A stretch of DNA of 64,000 nucleotides, taken from NCBI GenBank assembly GCA_030062745.1, contig CP099848.1, positions 7,461,501 through 7,525,500 of the forward strand. Reading direction: 5' to 3'. Position 1 is the first letter of the stretch. Every line of letters starts with the position of its first letter. Under the pieces are notes generated by a model that worked only from the letters and a program-made list of their open reading frames with translations, was not told where the DNA came from and did no database searches. The position numbers and the translations under genes were made by a program. Shown piece after piece: positions 1 through 13,456 of the stretch. The DNA is from Capitulum mitella (lineage: Eukaryota; Arthropoda; Thecostraca; Pollicipedomorpha; Pollicipedidae).

Positions 1-339
1 TTTAAATCCAAATCCCTTCCTGGCTGAGGGAAGGAGCACTGCCTGTACTTGACTAAGTGCAAGGCATTGCCTTTTTGTGACAAGAAAAACAAAGCAAAGA
101 TTATTTAACATCAACGTATTGGACAAAGGCGAACTCTTATGAAGAGTGTATGTTAACTGCATGAATGGTAGTATGTCTCTGCCTTTCCCCTCCATGTAAT
201 CATCCCGAATCATGTACTTGGCCTTCCCGTCTAGCACAGTTATCTTATCCATGCTGTGAAACCTGCGTACGGTTACCACAGCCAGTCGTTCACAGCTCGG
301 ATGCGCGCGTTGTCTCTCCTTACGTTTTGCTCCGCGACT

Positions 340-560
340 GCCGGTGACCTTGGCGGAGGGCCAGCTGAGGGCCGGTCACGACAGGAGCGTGGCATCCCGA
401 CAGCCGACGGCGCCGACACGGAGACAGCCAGTGCCGCCGTCGGCTGCTGGCCGAAAACAGCAATCATTCTCCGGTGCGCTCTTCCACATGGATGGCCGGA
501 CAGTCGGCGCCCGCCCAAGAGCACCGGAGGCGACCACGCGTAAAACGCGCCGGCGGAAAA
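340..560. other. Small CpG-rich island, no gene recognised
   Basis: Dense CG dinucleotides stand out from the AT-rich surroundings. Both strands are open for 90-126 codons, which follows from the base composition. No motif, splice pair or core promoter could be tied to it. It could be an alternative promoter or enhancer within the Elk intron, or an unmethylated island of an unseen exon. Confidence 0.3.
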
Positions 561-1736
561 CAGCCGAAATTGTCTGCGTCTGTCTTCTCCAGCGTTTCTT
601 TCCGACAAGATGCTTTCTTTTGTAGAGTGCAAAGCTGCTTCAGAGACGCTCAAACCAGGGAAGCCACGTTAACTCGGTGAGAGTAGATTGTTTCAGAGTT
701 TATTAAACGTGATATCGCGTCAATGACCCGAGATGACGGACTGCAATATGTTACCAATGCAACTTCAAGTTTTTGGTAAGGAGGCGGGCCGGGATGATGG
801 GAGTGTTTGCGGGTGCGAATCTGGCTGAGTCATTAACCAGTCGTGCACGCCTTTCTCCTAGATGGAAGTGAAAGTATATATTGCATTCACTGTTTGCCTT
901 CGTAGTCTATTATGTGTCCTTGCGTCATTAAGGAACCGGGGATGACTGCTCCATGCAGTCACTTATATTCGAACCACAGGCACCGCACGCCTCCCAGCGC
1001 TCAGCCCACTGCACCACAGCAACAACGTGACGACAGTGCTAGTTCGCTGTACATTCAAGGAATGGAGCTAATGGTGTTCAACCATAGACGCAATGTTTTT
1101 CTTCTAAAATAATTGATCCGGAGGGGAACAAATATTTTTAAACAACAATGAAGTGGCAAGAATCTCATCAGTTTGCACACCAGACGTTTTCCTTCCCGGT
1201 ACACCACAAAGACTATTGCATTGTTTTCGCCCGCATTCACGGGTTCCATCATTACCATTTGCCAACGCCGATCTTGTTGGCCCTTTTTTGGCATGAGTTA
1301 AGATCTTGCCTCGTAAAAACGGCCGACATACGCACCCACGGAATTGACCTGACCTGTGGAAATGCAAGGGTCGCCGTGGACTGTCATCGTGCGGTGCAGA
1401 CCGCCAGCAAGCCACTGGTGAGTGTCAGGCGTAATTCCAGCCGCAGATTGTTCTTTGCGCATCAGGTCGGATCCCTCCCCTGGAGAAGCGAGTGCTAAAT
1501 TATGATATCCTGGGCCACCCTAAGTAACTGAAAACACAAATATGTATGAAATGCCTTAAAGATATTTCCGACGAAAGTTGTTCAAGCTTCCCGGACGAAG
1601 TACTGTCTTTCGGATACTGGCAAACGAGTTGCATTCTCAGACGTTTTCGTTCCTTAAGATATTTCTGTTACTGACGGCACTTGCACTTGGTCCGTAAGTC
1701 CATAACATTTCCGATCTTTAGAAATGTTTTGGTTGA

Positions 1737-1819
1737 TAATGGTCAGCACTCGCTTCAGATGTGTTCGGGAATGGTCAAGTTAATAGTGGTCAATACTCGC
1801 TTTGGGTGTGTCTGAGTAC
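1737..1819. repeat. Imperfect direct duplication, period about 47 bp
   Basis: The segments 1737-1772 and 1784-1819 are similar. Both carry a GGTCA-ACTCGCTT core followed by a G-T-rich stretch (TGGTCAGCACTCGCTT versus TGGTCAATACTCGCTT). This looks like a small diverged tandem duplication. Confidence 0.4.
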
Positions 1820-2810
1820 ATTACGTTATTCCGGTTACTATTTTGTTGGAGAAACCGTAGCATTTTTGTGCCATTTCTAACATCATGGATATCTGTGCAA
1901 TTTCCTTCCGATATTTGTCGATATCATCTTTGGAATAAAAATCGCGATTTCAAAATATGGCAAAATTGGAACGTATTTTCTTTTATCACCATGTTTATTT
2001 TCACTGATTTTGTAAGACTGATATCCGATGTAGATAAATTAACTCAGATAAATATCTAAAACGAATCTTTCATCTATGCTAAGGATATTTAGTTATGTGT
2101 CCTTAAACTTGGCCCAAGCCAGCCTCTCGTTGCCCTTTCCCCAATACTGCGTACCTCTGTCGAGCATGGCCTTCCCTGTCCCGTGAACGCCGACCCTGTC
2201 TCGCGTGGGTCACGTGACCCATTGCAAAGCGCTGATGACGCGCAAGACAGAGACTGGTCCTCCTCTCATATCGCAGCAGCAGAACCGCACTGTTGTTCAA
2301 GGCAAGATAAAGGATACGCACCCTGTCAGCAGTATTTTCGTGGATTTTTTTTCTGCTCACTCGCACTGTGTGGCATAAGCAATGCTTTGTAAACAATTCT
2401 GTCAGGGTGTGTGCAATACAACCAGGCACCGGCGTAGTAACGTAACGTAGCTCCTTCCCTCCTTCCCCACGTTATCCTGTATTGTAAAATGAGCCTGAAG
2501 TCAAGGGATTACGTGAAGACAATTTATTTAAAATCTCGCAGTACCCTACCACTGGTCACCGCTTACACAGCTTCCACTACCATCACTTTTTGATCGGTTT
2601 CTTCTTCGATGATGCCGAGGATGTATAAAGAAAAAGCATGATATGGTCAATGGTTTATGCTTTGAGTTATGTAAATGATTCTGGTTTCCACCGTGACCAG
2701 GTGGATAAGGAGGCGGACAACAAACTCCCGTGTGTGGAAGCATATGAACTCGAGTCTCAGAACAGGCACATCGGCGGCCCGAGCCGACGGCGTCAGCCGG
2801 CCACAGAGTT

Positions 2811-2862
2811 GCCATGTCGTGGAGTGGCCGTGTCGCGGAGTGGCCGTATTGCGGAGTTGCAT
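2811..2862. repeat. Three units of a 16-17 bp minisatellite
   Basis: The unit GCCRTRTYGYGGAGTKG repeats three times in a row (GCCATGTCGTGGAGTG, GCCGTGTCGCGGAGTG, GCCGTATTGCGGAGTTG). It is a short tandem repeat with no evident function. Confidence 0.6.
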
Positions 2863-3847
2863 GACACAATAGAGATCATCCACAGTCGTTTGGTTCACTG
2901 GTTGGCGTAATACTTCTACACATTAGAAACCGATGCAGGAGGGATCAGGGTCCATCCAACAGGCTCTGCTTAGCATGGATTTTGATCCAAACGCTACCCA
3001 CGGCAATATACTCGAGCTAAATTCATACACAAAACGCCAATCCTCACGTCGCCATTTGTTTCATCGAAATAAAATGCATTTACTTTATGCTGAAGATGTG
3101 AGTTCTGCGTGCCATATTTAAGGGACTTTTCCGTTTTTCTTTCCCATGCCATTACTTTTTTAATTCATACACAAAAATGTTATACTTTACGTCGCATTTT
3201 TTCCGTTCGTACCAGAACGTATTTCTTCCATATTGCTGGCGCGGGTTTTGCCATGTTTTTTTCATAATCGAGGGGTGTTTCTGTTTTGCCCATGCGATTA
3301 GATCAAATAGGTATAACTTCTTACGGAACGTAGCTAGTTTTTGCCATCCCTGCGAGATGGCGCTACGCTAACCAGCCATATTTGGTATGCTGCGCCGCGG
3401 TACACGTTTCCTCAAATGGTATGCTGTACCGCATTACATCAGTTCAATGGAGGTTGCCTAACAAGATGTACACGGGACTATCTAAGTCGCTACAGTAAAC
3501 GTTTACCTTCATGGGCGGCGCTTCGGGAGGGAGAAGGGAAACGCGGAACGCGTCCCCTCCAAGGCTTGCCGGAGGAGGGACCGTCCACCCAACAATTTAC
3601 TCCAATGATGCAGAACTGGTGGAAAAGGAAAAGGGTTCCGAACACTGTTAAAGATGACGATATCTCAGCAATGCTTTGTTGCCATCTGTATCATTTGTTG
3701 TCATCTGTCATGTGCACCGCTACAGGGTAAAAGGTGTTCTCGCTAATGAAGTGGCCAAAACTGTTGTTTCCCATCAACAGAAGGAGGCGGTATGCTTTCG
3801 GGAAGCTGCCTGGTGGCCCTAAGCAGCTCACCTGGCGGTCCTGGTCA

Positions 3848-4330
3848 GAGGCGGCGCCACGGATTTTTGATTGTGGGGTACTACCAGGTGGGCGGCCCGG
3901 ACAGCGAGCTCTTGAAAGAAGACCCTCCTTCCCCAAAACCGGATTTTCCTCCGGGTTTGGGCCACTTTATTTTGGCGATTTCCGTTTTCTTACAACAAAA
4001 ACTTTTCGTTTATCTGGCCGAAATGACGATGAAATTGGTAATCGCCTACAGAAATTTGGCGTTTACAGTACAAAACAAACCGCCTTCTTCGCTCTGGCTT
4101 CCGCGTGTTCTCGCAAATTTTGGAACTTGCCTTTTCCTCCGAGCAACAACCAGATTTCCATGGTTCTAGTTATGAACGCAAACTTTGTCACAATACATCC
4201 GAAGTTAAATTTCATCGACAAAATGACGTCATACAATTTTGCTTTACCATGCAGCCAATTTCAGATCTCTGTCGAAGTCCGGCTGACAAAAGTCGCGCAC
4301 CAGCCAGTTTCGCGAAAATGACTAAGCGCC
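3848..4330 (+). mobile_element. Possible decayed hAT-type miniature element (left tip only)
   Basis: CAGAGGCGGCGCCACGGATT at about 3846-3865 resembles the CAGGGGCGG-GCCAGG tips common in hAT-family elements. The sequence to the right is A/T-rich with long TTT/AAA runs, like a miniature element. I could not find a matching right tip or an 8-bp target duplication, so the right end given is arbitrary. The overlapping 195- and 180-codon open frames here are probably chance frames in the element. Confidence 0.25.
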
Positions 4331-5774
4331 CAAAAGACTTCCATATGCAAAAAAACTTTACGATTTTCTTCTCATCCCGAAAATCTACAAACCAATTGTA
4401 TGCTTCACCAGTGTTCCAGCTCATCAGTTACAATTATTGTGGCGTGTTAAGTATAGGCAGTAACCCACAGCCAAGTGACTGTGGGATTCTGGTACCCCAC
4501 GTACCGCACGGTGGCGTTGCTCATAGTCATGGTGCTTCTACTGAAGTAAGAAATTTAAAAAAGTCCTCCAGCATTGCAAGAGTTTCTGGAGGCTTCCGCC
4601 AAAATAGGTGCATTTTAAAAGCAGCGTTCTTTGTTTACTGCCAATGAAATTTTACGGACATACTGAAGGAGGCTTCCGGTAAGAACTGTGCCAGCGATTC
4701 GAACTCGCGGACAACAGTAAACCGAATGGGACATTTTCCGTATAAGCTAACTGTCTTTTGCCAAATGGGCTTCAAATGTTTGATGTGAAATATGTGGTGA
4801 AAACATTTTCCGTACCCATATGGCAAAACTCTTCATAATTTCCACAACAAGGAAACGGGAGCTTTAGTGTTAAGACGTCTAGGAGTTGCAATTCGGTAAC
4901 TGGACGAGCTGGCTGGGCTGGTTGACAGAGCTGGTGACGAGCTGGTTGACAGAGGAGTGGAGAGCGGGAGGGCTCAGGAGATGCTTTAATCTGTTTTAGT
5001 GTGGGAGGGGGATTAAGAAGCCTCCCTTCTGAATTTCTCAGCCGCCATTTCCAGGATTTTTGAAATAACTTCACTGATGGCTTTTCCAACTTATTTTTTC
5101 TACGTATTATGTTCAATTTTCATGATCTTACTTTTCTCGAGGGAGGGGCTAGGCCAAATTCTAAGGAGGCACCTCATGCCATTTTTGACACTATCAGAAG
5201 ATAAAATAAAATGGCTGCTCAAAGAAGAGTTCTTAAGACAGAACTTAAAACGTTGTATCAGTGTATACGCAATCAATGAGGAAAACATGCAAGAAGTATT
5301 TTTGTTACTCTGAGTCCGTTTTACCAGTTTAGGTAAAGATCAAAGGTTGATATCTGGTTTGATGTAAATGCTTTTGACGTTAATTTTCAGAATGCAAAAT
5401 TTGGCGTGTGTATGACTCATAACAGTGCGTTCTATTTGCGTTTTAACGTTCAATTTGATATCACGTCGAGTCATGGAGCCATCACCTAAAATGTCCCTGT
5501 GCGTACGTGACACCACGAGGGCCACAAACAAGACTCAGAAATATGGTCGATTTAAATAATACGACACGTTATCAGACACCATGCAAGGAATCCAAGCTTA
5601 TTCCATGTAGCCCTAAGGTCGGTGTACGTCATTTAAAGTCAAAGTTCGAAGTTGACTAAATGAACATTCGACCGTTCAACAGTTACCGTTTTTCACGTGG
5701 CTGGTGCCGCCTATGCCAGTAATATATCAGCAGTGTCATATAATTTGTACTTCGGAAGTACAGCATGAGTAGAA

Positions 5775-5906
5775 GAAGCTAAAAAATGGATTTTGCGTTA
5801 ATTTAGTTTAAAAATTCCACTATTTCCAAATGTTATCTAGATGAAGCTAAAAATTGCATTTGGTTTGAATTTAGTTTAAAAATCCTACTATTTCCAAGCC
5901 TTGTGA
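5775..5906. repeat. Tandem duplication, 68-bp unit, two copies
   Basis: 5775-5842 and 5843-5906 are similar. Each begins GAAGCTAAAAA and continues through an AATTTAGTTTAAAAAT block to CTATTTCCAA. The copies have diverged by scattered substitutions, so the duplication is not recent. Confidence 0.65.
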
Positions 5907-8900
5907 AAGCCCATGAAGTCTCGCAAAATCCCAGTGATATGGACCAACTGGAAAATTCACGTGATTTAGTTCTCGATCCAAACCAATTGCATCACAATCG
6001 GTCAATAAACAGCGAAATTACAAGAAGGCAAAAATACCCTTTTTCTGCTTTTTGCTACCTTGTATTTCAAAATCCCTTTTAGGATTTTGAAAACCTCTTC
6101 TTGTAAAAATTTAGTTTACGTCCAAGGGAACCGATTGTCGTTTGTTGTGATAAAATCAGAGCGGCGTAGTTTTCGAGGCCTCCGAGAGGGGGCCGAATAA
6201 GCCCCACAGCAGGGAATGCGCCCTAGCGCAATGAGTAAGAGTGGGGTTAAAACAATGTAGCTGCCTGTGTCCCCTTCTCCCTCCACGACAAAATTGTGGC
6301 GCCGACCATGGTAAAAAAAAAAATGTATGGCGTGAAAGCAGCTTAGGCCTCTGCCTGAGCAAGGAAGCATCAAATAAGCACAATGTTCCACTGCTGACGG
6401 AACATCGCATGGCACGGCACAATTTTTTTCATATTTCATGCCATCCAGCTTCAGTAAGTTCAGTCACTGGTTTCACTGAAACCCGAAACGAGATAACGCT
6501 GCATTGACTTTTAAAACGGCTGAAATGTGTGGAGCTTCCCCATGCCGTCCTATGCTCCTATGGCGCCCTTGTTGCGTCGCGTGTCCGCTCAGTGCATCGA
6601 CCCCTCGCACCTGTGTGTGTACAGCTGTTTGCACCTTTGTGCCTGGGCCAGAATCGGATCGGTTGATGTACTTGGGCAACGCCAGATGTTCAGAGCACCG
6701 ATTGACACCTGTGGGGCCTACCCAGATTCAGTACTGTTGGCTTCATTGCATGCCTCTCGTATTTGGTAGATCCAGACAGGCCTTGATTTGAGGAAGCTAA
6801 CTTTGCACTGCGAACACGCAAATTTATAACGCATGGTCCGAACAGGCACCGTAGTAGAAGCATTTACGATTTCTTGCGCGCAATATATTTATCCAAGGTT
6901 TATCGCGTGGTATGTCAATGCTGTGAGAACGATAACATTTTCAGTGGCATACCAAGCACTTTTCACCTAAATATTTATGGGGATCGATGTCTACGAATAC
7001 GCATTACTCATGATGAAAATCGCGCCATCATGCTTAATGGAGTAGGTAAGCATGGCGGCTGTCTTGTTTAGCACACGATACACCGCACAAAGTGTGCTTT
7101 GAAAATGGTAAGATCTCAGGGGTCTCATCCTCTCTAGTTTGGTTTTATTTTCATGAAAGGAATTAGTCTGAGTGCAGTTTTGTACTCAATACAGGCATTT
7201 TGAGTAGGTGATATGAAATTATATACCACACTGAGAGTCGTTGAAGTTATGGTCTCACTGCTTGTATGATCTTAAGTATGACGCGATTTGCCTCCGGTTT
7301 CAGGATAAAACGGCAAACATTTAAATTGTTAAATGTGGGGAGTTGTGCTCGCCTTCAAGGTCATAACGCATTTCCCCTATTCCTTGAAATGTAACGTCTT
7401 CGGCACATCATGGCAAGCGTTAATCGCTGGTGAAAACTGAAACCTCATCTCTTATTTATTGAGCATAAGCCGAGTAAATTAATATCGATCCGCGGAACGA
7501 CGTCCTGAGTGACTGTAGATAGACAGGAAACCACCACGGATACGGACTGGAATGCTTCGTAATGCTTCCATTCATCCATCCACCCATCCATCCATCGTAC
7601 TATGGAAAGCATTACGTAAAGAAACGATGAAAGAAAACGAAGACCACTTGACATCCAACGCGTATTCCTACTAAAAGCCATCATAAGGCCTTGGAACTTT
7701 GCGCAAAATTCTCTTCAAGATAGCTAATCACTACGACGGGCACAATGGACATTTAAATGTCATGCAATGTATGTACACTGCCTGGACGTAATGACGCAAG
7801 GTGAGAGCGCACAATGCGTTTGCAACCTCCGCTTTGCCTTGGATGTCACTCAAAAAGGGCAAATAAGTCTGTGTTTATCGAGTCTCGGTTCCTGTTATAC
7901 CTTAAGTAATGCTTGGCTGAAATCCAGCAGTTCATGCCACCCACATAAAAAGCACGGCCAGAGGAAACCACACAAAAGAGTTAGTAAATCACTGAAGATC
8001 AAGACTTCCATCATCTTGTTAAGGCGAAACGGCCACGCTGCTCTGCTTCGATCGCACAATTCGGTTTGTACTTGGCGACAGTTCTTTCTAGCCATCGGAA
8101 AAACACGCGCAGCGACGGCCAGCGCATCCTCAAATGCCCGACTCAAATTGCGGCCGCAGAAAAACAACCGACGGGAGCGAGGCTGAGTGAAGAGGTTGAC
8201 AGCACCTTCCGACTCAAAACTAACGCGGAGGGGCAACTCAGAATCTGTCTCCCACTCCCTCTCTCCACCAATGGCCACCGATAGGTGCTGCGGCCGGAAT
8301 GTGTCAGGCAGATGTCACCAGTGGGCCGCATACCCTGGCAAACGTTTAGCCACTTATCAGCGACATAATTTGCTGCCTCTCCGTGAGGCGGACCGGGTGT
8401 CTCTTCGTCGCCATGACTGAGAATACCGACCTTGCCAAGTGATGCCCGATTAGCCAGAAGTGACAGAAGATGTTTGGATTTCACAAGAAGCTACGTGGAA
8501 AACCCTAGAAAGTAGAGATATGTTTCTACTATGGCATATTTTTAAGCTGCGCACTTCCGAACGTGCCACCGAATGGTAATGTTCCTCGCAAGCACCGTTA
8601 AAACTTTGTCACTTTTTCAAACGCCTGTTTAGTCCCATGCACGTCTTTTTCCATAGCACCGTGTACTGGTGGATCAGCAAGTCGCAAGGCGTGGAAAACG
8701 CCTGCCATCCAGGTGTTGACTGCGGTACTGTTATTATTTCACTTCCAGTATCTTTCTGTTCCACTATCCGCTATTTGTTTCACATTATCCTGTGCTCTTT
8801 CGCTTTGCCTTCTTTTTTTGTGTAACTATGACTTGTCTTGACTTAGTCCGAAAAATAGCAAATGACTGACGTCTCTTAAACCACACATACACACAGACGT

Positions 8901-8932
8901 CGAGAACAAGGGCGCCGTCGGGGTGACGTTCA

Positions 8933-9190
<258 letters not shown>

Positions 9191-9857
9191 AGGAATGACT
9201 TTGGAAGCGGTGAATGCGGCTGTAAGAAAAGACCAGTGTCATTTCACGTTTCACGACTGTTTCCTTTCTACTCAAAAGAGAATTTGCTTATTCCGAACAA
9301 CTGTTTAGAGCAAACATGGACCTCAATGAGGCGTCTTTTCTTTACCTTTCTAGAAACATTCCTTAAAATTCAGGACGTATGACTAAGCACTGAAAATGGG
9401 CGGCGTAAAATGGTTCAGAATCCGCTACGTGATAGGGCTTGGTTCCCACCAAAGGCCTAAACGCACCGTTAAACAACAACCGCGCAGAAAATGCAAGTTT
9501 TACTATTCCGCTCGACAATCAGTCATACAGCTAGAGTGCACAAAGGAAATATTACTTTTCAGCACTCAAAAAGCAACTATGCAAGTGACCAGCTGATTCT
9601 AGAATTTACAGAAAATACCTTTGTTCGCATGTATGCGTTGAAGTGAACATCAACGTTTCCTGCAGGTCAGGAGCACGACATTCTCTGTGGTGTCGATGTG
9701 ACTGATCACCTGATGGTGTCAACGTGTCCTCGTTATCGGGCTGACACCAAAAGACCTAGTGCCCGTGACGTCACAGAGCGACACGGCATCAATCAGCTGG
9801 CTTATGGCGACAAGCCCGGCGGAGCCAACCTGTCATGCCGTCCCTAAACACGCCAGT

Positions 9858-9861
9858 TCTC

Positions 9862-9892
<31 letters not shown>

Positions 9893-9920
9893 CTCTCTCT
9901 CTCTTTTCTCTCTCTCTCTC

Positions 9921-9984
<64 letters not shown>
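9858..9984. repeat. (CT)n microsatellite, interrupted
   Basis: An almost pure CT/TC tract of about 127 bp has TTTC and TTTTC interruptions near 9879-9906 and a CCC at 9930. The Ser-Leu and Arg-Glu open frames across it are translation of the repeat, not genes. It lies about 0.85 kb upstream of the Elk start. Long polypurine/polypyrimidine tracts can form triplex DNA, but nothing here shows that it acts in regulation. Confidence 0.97.
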
Positions 9985-9986
<2 letters not shown>

Positions 9987-10589
9987 CACGATAGCAATTA
10001 ACCTCAGAATTGCGCGCCGAAATGCGCTGTTTGTCCCTCACCCACACTTTCGGGAGACGTGATCTCATTTAAGATCTCTCTTTCCCGTGTTCAGAAGATG
10101 ACAGCAGCATCAAGACGACTGCAATAGTGTTTAGACACCTTGAAAGAGAACGAAGATGGATCCAAAGCCCAGAGCAAGACAACAACACAATATGGTAATG
10201 TTCCGCCCTAACCAAGGCAGGAAACTGAAAACGAGGAAAATGACACCACAGCATGTTTAGTTCTGAGCAACATACCTACCACGTGCAAACACGCAGGATA
10301 CTTCAAGACATGTAGGCCTACTGAATTGGCGGCCTCTATGTAATTTACACAAGCGAATATCAAGTCAGAAATATTTTGTCTGCCCCTGAAGTGCATTAAT
10401 GTGCGTAGAAACCTACTTTCATTGGCCTCATCATGTCATCGCAATTCGTACAAGGTGTAGCTTGATGGTTTGGCCCAACTCTCACAAAAATCCGATACCG
10501 CGTAATGTTCAGAGCTGTGAACGTATTCGTCGTTTGTTGCATAGTAGCCCTCAATCGCTCGGAACTCACCGTCAGCGAGCAGGAAGGTT

Positions 10590-10989
10590 CATAAGGCGAT
10601 CATCCCAGCCTCTCCTCGGGAGCGAGAGGCTGAGTGCACCCCTCCCATGCGCGCAGTGAGAACCACACGAGGTCGAACCGCGCTCCCGGAGATCGTTTGG
10701 ACGGCGGGCCAATCTGGGCACCCGCGGCCAGCTCGTTCGCGGCCCGCGGCCCACAAGCCAGACGTGGGCGCCGTAATTGAAAGCCGTCCGGCCGGCCGCC
10801 GCCGCTCACAGCGACCGACTCCGCTCCCGTAGGCGACCTGCGGACCTATGGGTGCCGCCGCCGCTATTAAAGGCGTTCGGAATGTTGGTCGCGACCTGGC
10901 TTTATGAGGACGGGTCAGGCTGATGGAGCCGGACCCGGCTGATGGCGCTGTAACAGAGCACGTTTCTAACGTGTCCAGTGCACTCTAAG
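10590..10989 (+). promoter_or_regulatory. CpG island ending in a strong splice donor: candidate promoter and noncoding first exon
   Basis: A GC- and CpG-rich block runs from about 10590 to 10860. A TATTAAAGG box lies at about 10865-10873. About 115 bases later comes AAG|GTGAGTAAAG (GT at 10990-10991), a near-perfect donor on the plus strand. A short frame starting at an ATG near 10922 stops (TAA) just before the donor. If this is an exon it is therefore a 5' leader and not coding. It would point away from Elk. No downstream exon could be identified, and a chance donor remains possible. Confidence 0.35.
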
Positions 10990-10991
10990 GT

Positions 10992-12184
10992 GAGTAAAGG
11001 TTTAGGGCAGCTTTATGACTTAATTTGGCTTTGTTTCATAATGTAATCGTTCTTCGCCAGGGAAACGAAAGACCGAGATTAAGTTCAAAGTCTGAAGCTG
11101 ATGGGTTAAATGAACATACAGAAATAAAGCGCCGACAGGCAACAGAATTCAAGCTTCATTTCACCTCGAACTTCGTTTTGTATTAAGTTTTCACTAAGTC
11201 ATTCTGGAAATGTTGATTACGGTCCGTTATTTAGGGTGCTCGGTTTAGAGAGATACTCTCGCTCACCTGGCGTTATTTGAGCGACTGTTTTCTGCTGCAT
11301 TTCACCATTTCGCTGCTAAAAGCCTCGCCCAAACTACAAGGCTACTTCGTTTTCTGCACCAGCACACGTAATGCTCGCACAATAACAAATAATTTCCATA
11401 AGCGACAGATAGAATATATATATATGTACATATTTATATACAAATATATAGATATACCTGTTCTCATGTTCATTTCTGCATATTCCGCATCCCTCGAACG
11501 GAATCGGAATTTTTCAGCGAAATCAGTATGACATTGGCGGTATGGGACGGTTCAATGGTTCACTCTCTATGAATTTTTTCCAGACAGAAATGGTTAAAGG
11601 GTGTGGTGAGGCAATGTTGAACACGTTTGCAATGATCTAAGAGGCGCCACTGTGGGCCACCATTATTGAGATATTTTGCAATGGAAAGCCACGCCATGGT
11701 CTTAAGTGAGGGATGTTTGCCAAACACGAACCTCATTACGTATTTTAGTACTGAACTGTATAGTAATCTATGTAGATGACCTCACCTCTACAACCGAATT
11801 GTTACGATAACAGTTGTTCTTTTTAGTCTTCTAAGCTCCTCGTGTAAACGATGCAGCTATAACTGCTAGATTGTTCAAAGAACAATACTGTGTATATTGT
11901 GCACATATACGACGTATATTTGTCATATATCAACAAGAACGAACACGAGCATGGAATAGCAATGGAGGCAAAGAAGGGCCAGAGGGTTTGACTGACCGAT
12001 AGCTATCATCCTGGTGTTTTTATTATTTTGCTGGAGACTGAGCTTTGGCGACTATAGTTCTTTGCATTTTTAAAGACACGTTTCGGACTTTTAAACAGTG
12101 TTATGAGCAAGCTGTCTTCGTTACTGAATGATACACACAATGTGCAGTAATCCACCAATCAATTCACTTGCGTCCCATGATGCC
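10992..12184. other. Gene-free AT-rich stretch
   Basis: Nothing was recognised. It contains a TA-rich run near 11410-11455 and no open frame above 84 codons. If 10989 is a real donor, this is intron. Confidence 0.5.
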
Positions 12185-12188
12185 TTAA

Positions 12189-13452
12189 CCCTCGTCCGTA
12201 TAGGGCCTTCTGCATAACGCGACGTATAGCGAGGTTGGTATGACCCCCGGGTCATTTCCACACCGTGCGTCCTAGAGCGTCACGGAAAAGAACAGCGTGT
12301 TACGCGTGACGAGATCTCACGACTGGTATCTCTTCTTAATGTCTCAGACCAACGGATGACCTTACAGGTCGGACCAAAGGTCAAAAATTGTCAGGAAGTG
12401 ATACTTTTCGAGTTTAAGCACAAAGGACCCCCAAAGAATAAATAATGATAAAACGAAACGGACACAATAGTGTTTGCCAATCAGTTATGAGTCTATCAGT
12501 ACCCCACATGATTGTATTTTATCCATGGGGTCCGATCCAGGTCGTGCTAGGTCAATCCTTGTCAAGCGGGATCGTCGGCTTAAATGCGTACTCGGAGCTG
12601 CAGAAACATTTCTGAAGATAATAAAGATGAGGAGGTTAAATGTATATCATCTTAGTTAACAAGCATTATTGTCAAATAGCATACTGGGGTCATCTTAGGA
12701 CATCCAAGGTTATTTGAGGGCAATAACCTAGACTGACCTCGGATTAGCTAAAAATCGCAACTTAGATGACTTTAAAGCGTTTTTCGAGTTGACATCCCAC
12801 ACAAAATCCAATTTTAGGCATGCCGTGATATTCCAGACTCATCATTCTGCGGCCGACGCCGCTCCGCCCGTCGGAGCAAAAGTCAGGCGTTCACTGCATT
12901 AAGTCCTCTTTTGATTAAATGAAAGATAAATTACACCAAATTTATACCATCGATTTCTTACACCACAAGCAAACCGAATATGTCTAGGCTGTTTTGTGAT
13001 ACCTATTTCCTATCGCATTCCCAAAGATAAAAAGTAACGTGTTTCCCGCCGTGGCGCATGACCTCAGTTTACACCCTCAATAATCCCGGCATTGAGCATA
13101 AGTCTATGAAATCGATGTATGGTCTTATAGAACATACGATTTGGACGGAACATACAATACAAAATGCCAAATGATATGTATTTTATTGTATCTGTGCACT
13201 CCAACCGTCTTTCAGTGAGAGAAAACTGAGACCACTATAAATTGGCCACGTCGGCACGCGAACACCTCTGACATCCGTTACGACGTCATAGCTCTTTACC
13301 ATGGCCACGTAGAAGGAAAAATTTCAGCATAAAATGTGGAAAGGAGGCCCAGAAAGTACTCCAAGATTCAGTGGATCAAACAAACCGTTCAGAAGTTATC
13401 CTTGGAAAACCTCACGGGGATTGAATCATCCCTCCCCCTATACGGACGATGG
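12189..13452. mobile_element. Non-autonomous piggyBac-like element, family 2 (about 1.26 kb)
   Basis: The left end is TTAA (12185-12188) followed by CCCTCGTCCGTATAGGG. The right end is CCCTATACGGACGATGG (13436-13452) followed by TTAT. The 17-bp tips are inverted copies of each other with one mismatch. A TTAA target with tips starting CCC is the known hallmark of piggyBac elements. The second target copy has decayed to TTAT. The inside has no long frame (at most 61 codons), so any transposase was lost and the element would have depended on another copy. A near-palindrome ATGACCCCCGGGTCAT lies at about 12240-12255. Confidence 0.6.
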
Positions 13453-13456
13453 TTAT

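Noticed and set aside
4690-4715. GCGATTCGAACTCGCG resembling an inverted tRNA T-arm
   Set aside because: Only the local stem-loop is present; no cloverleaf could be drawn on either strand.
9759-10068. Ser-Leu and Arg-Glu rich frames on both strands
   Set aside because: These are translations of the CT microsatellite.
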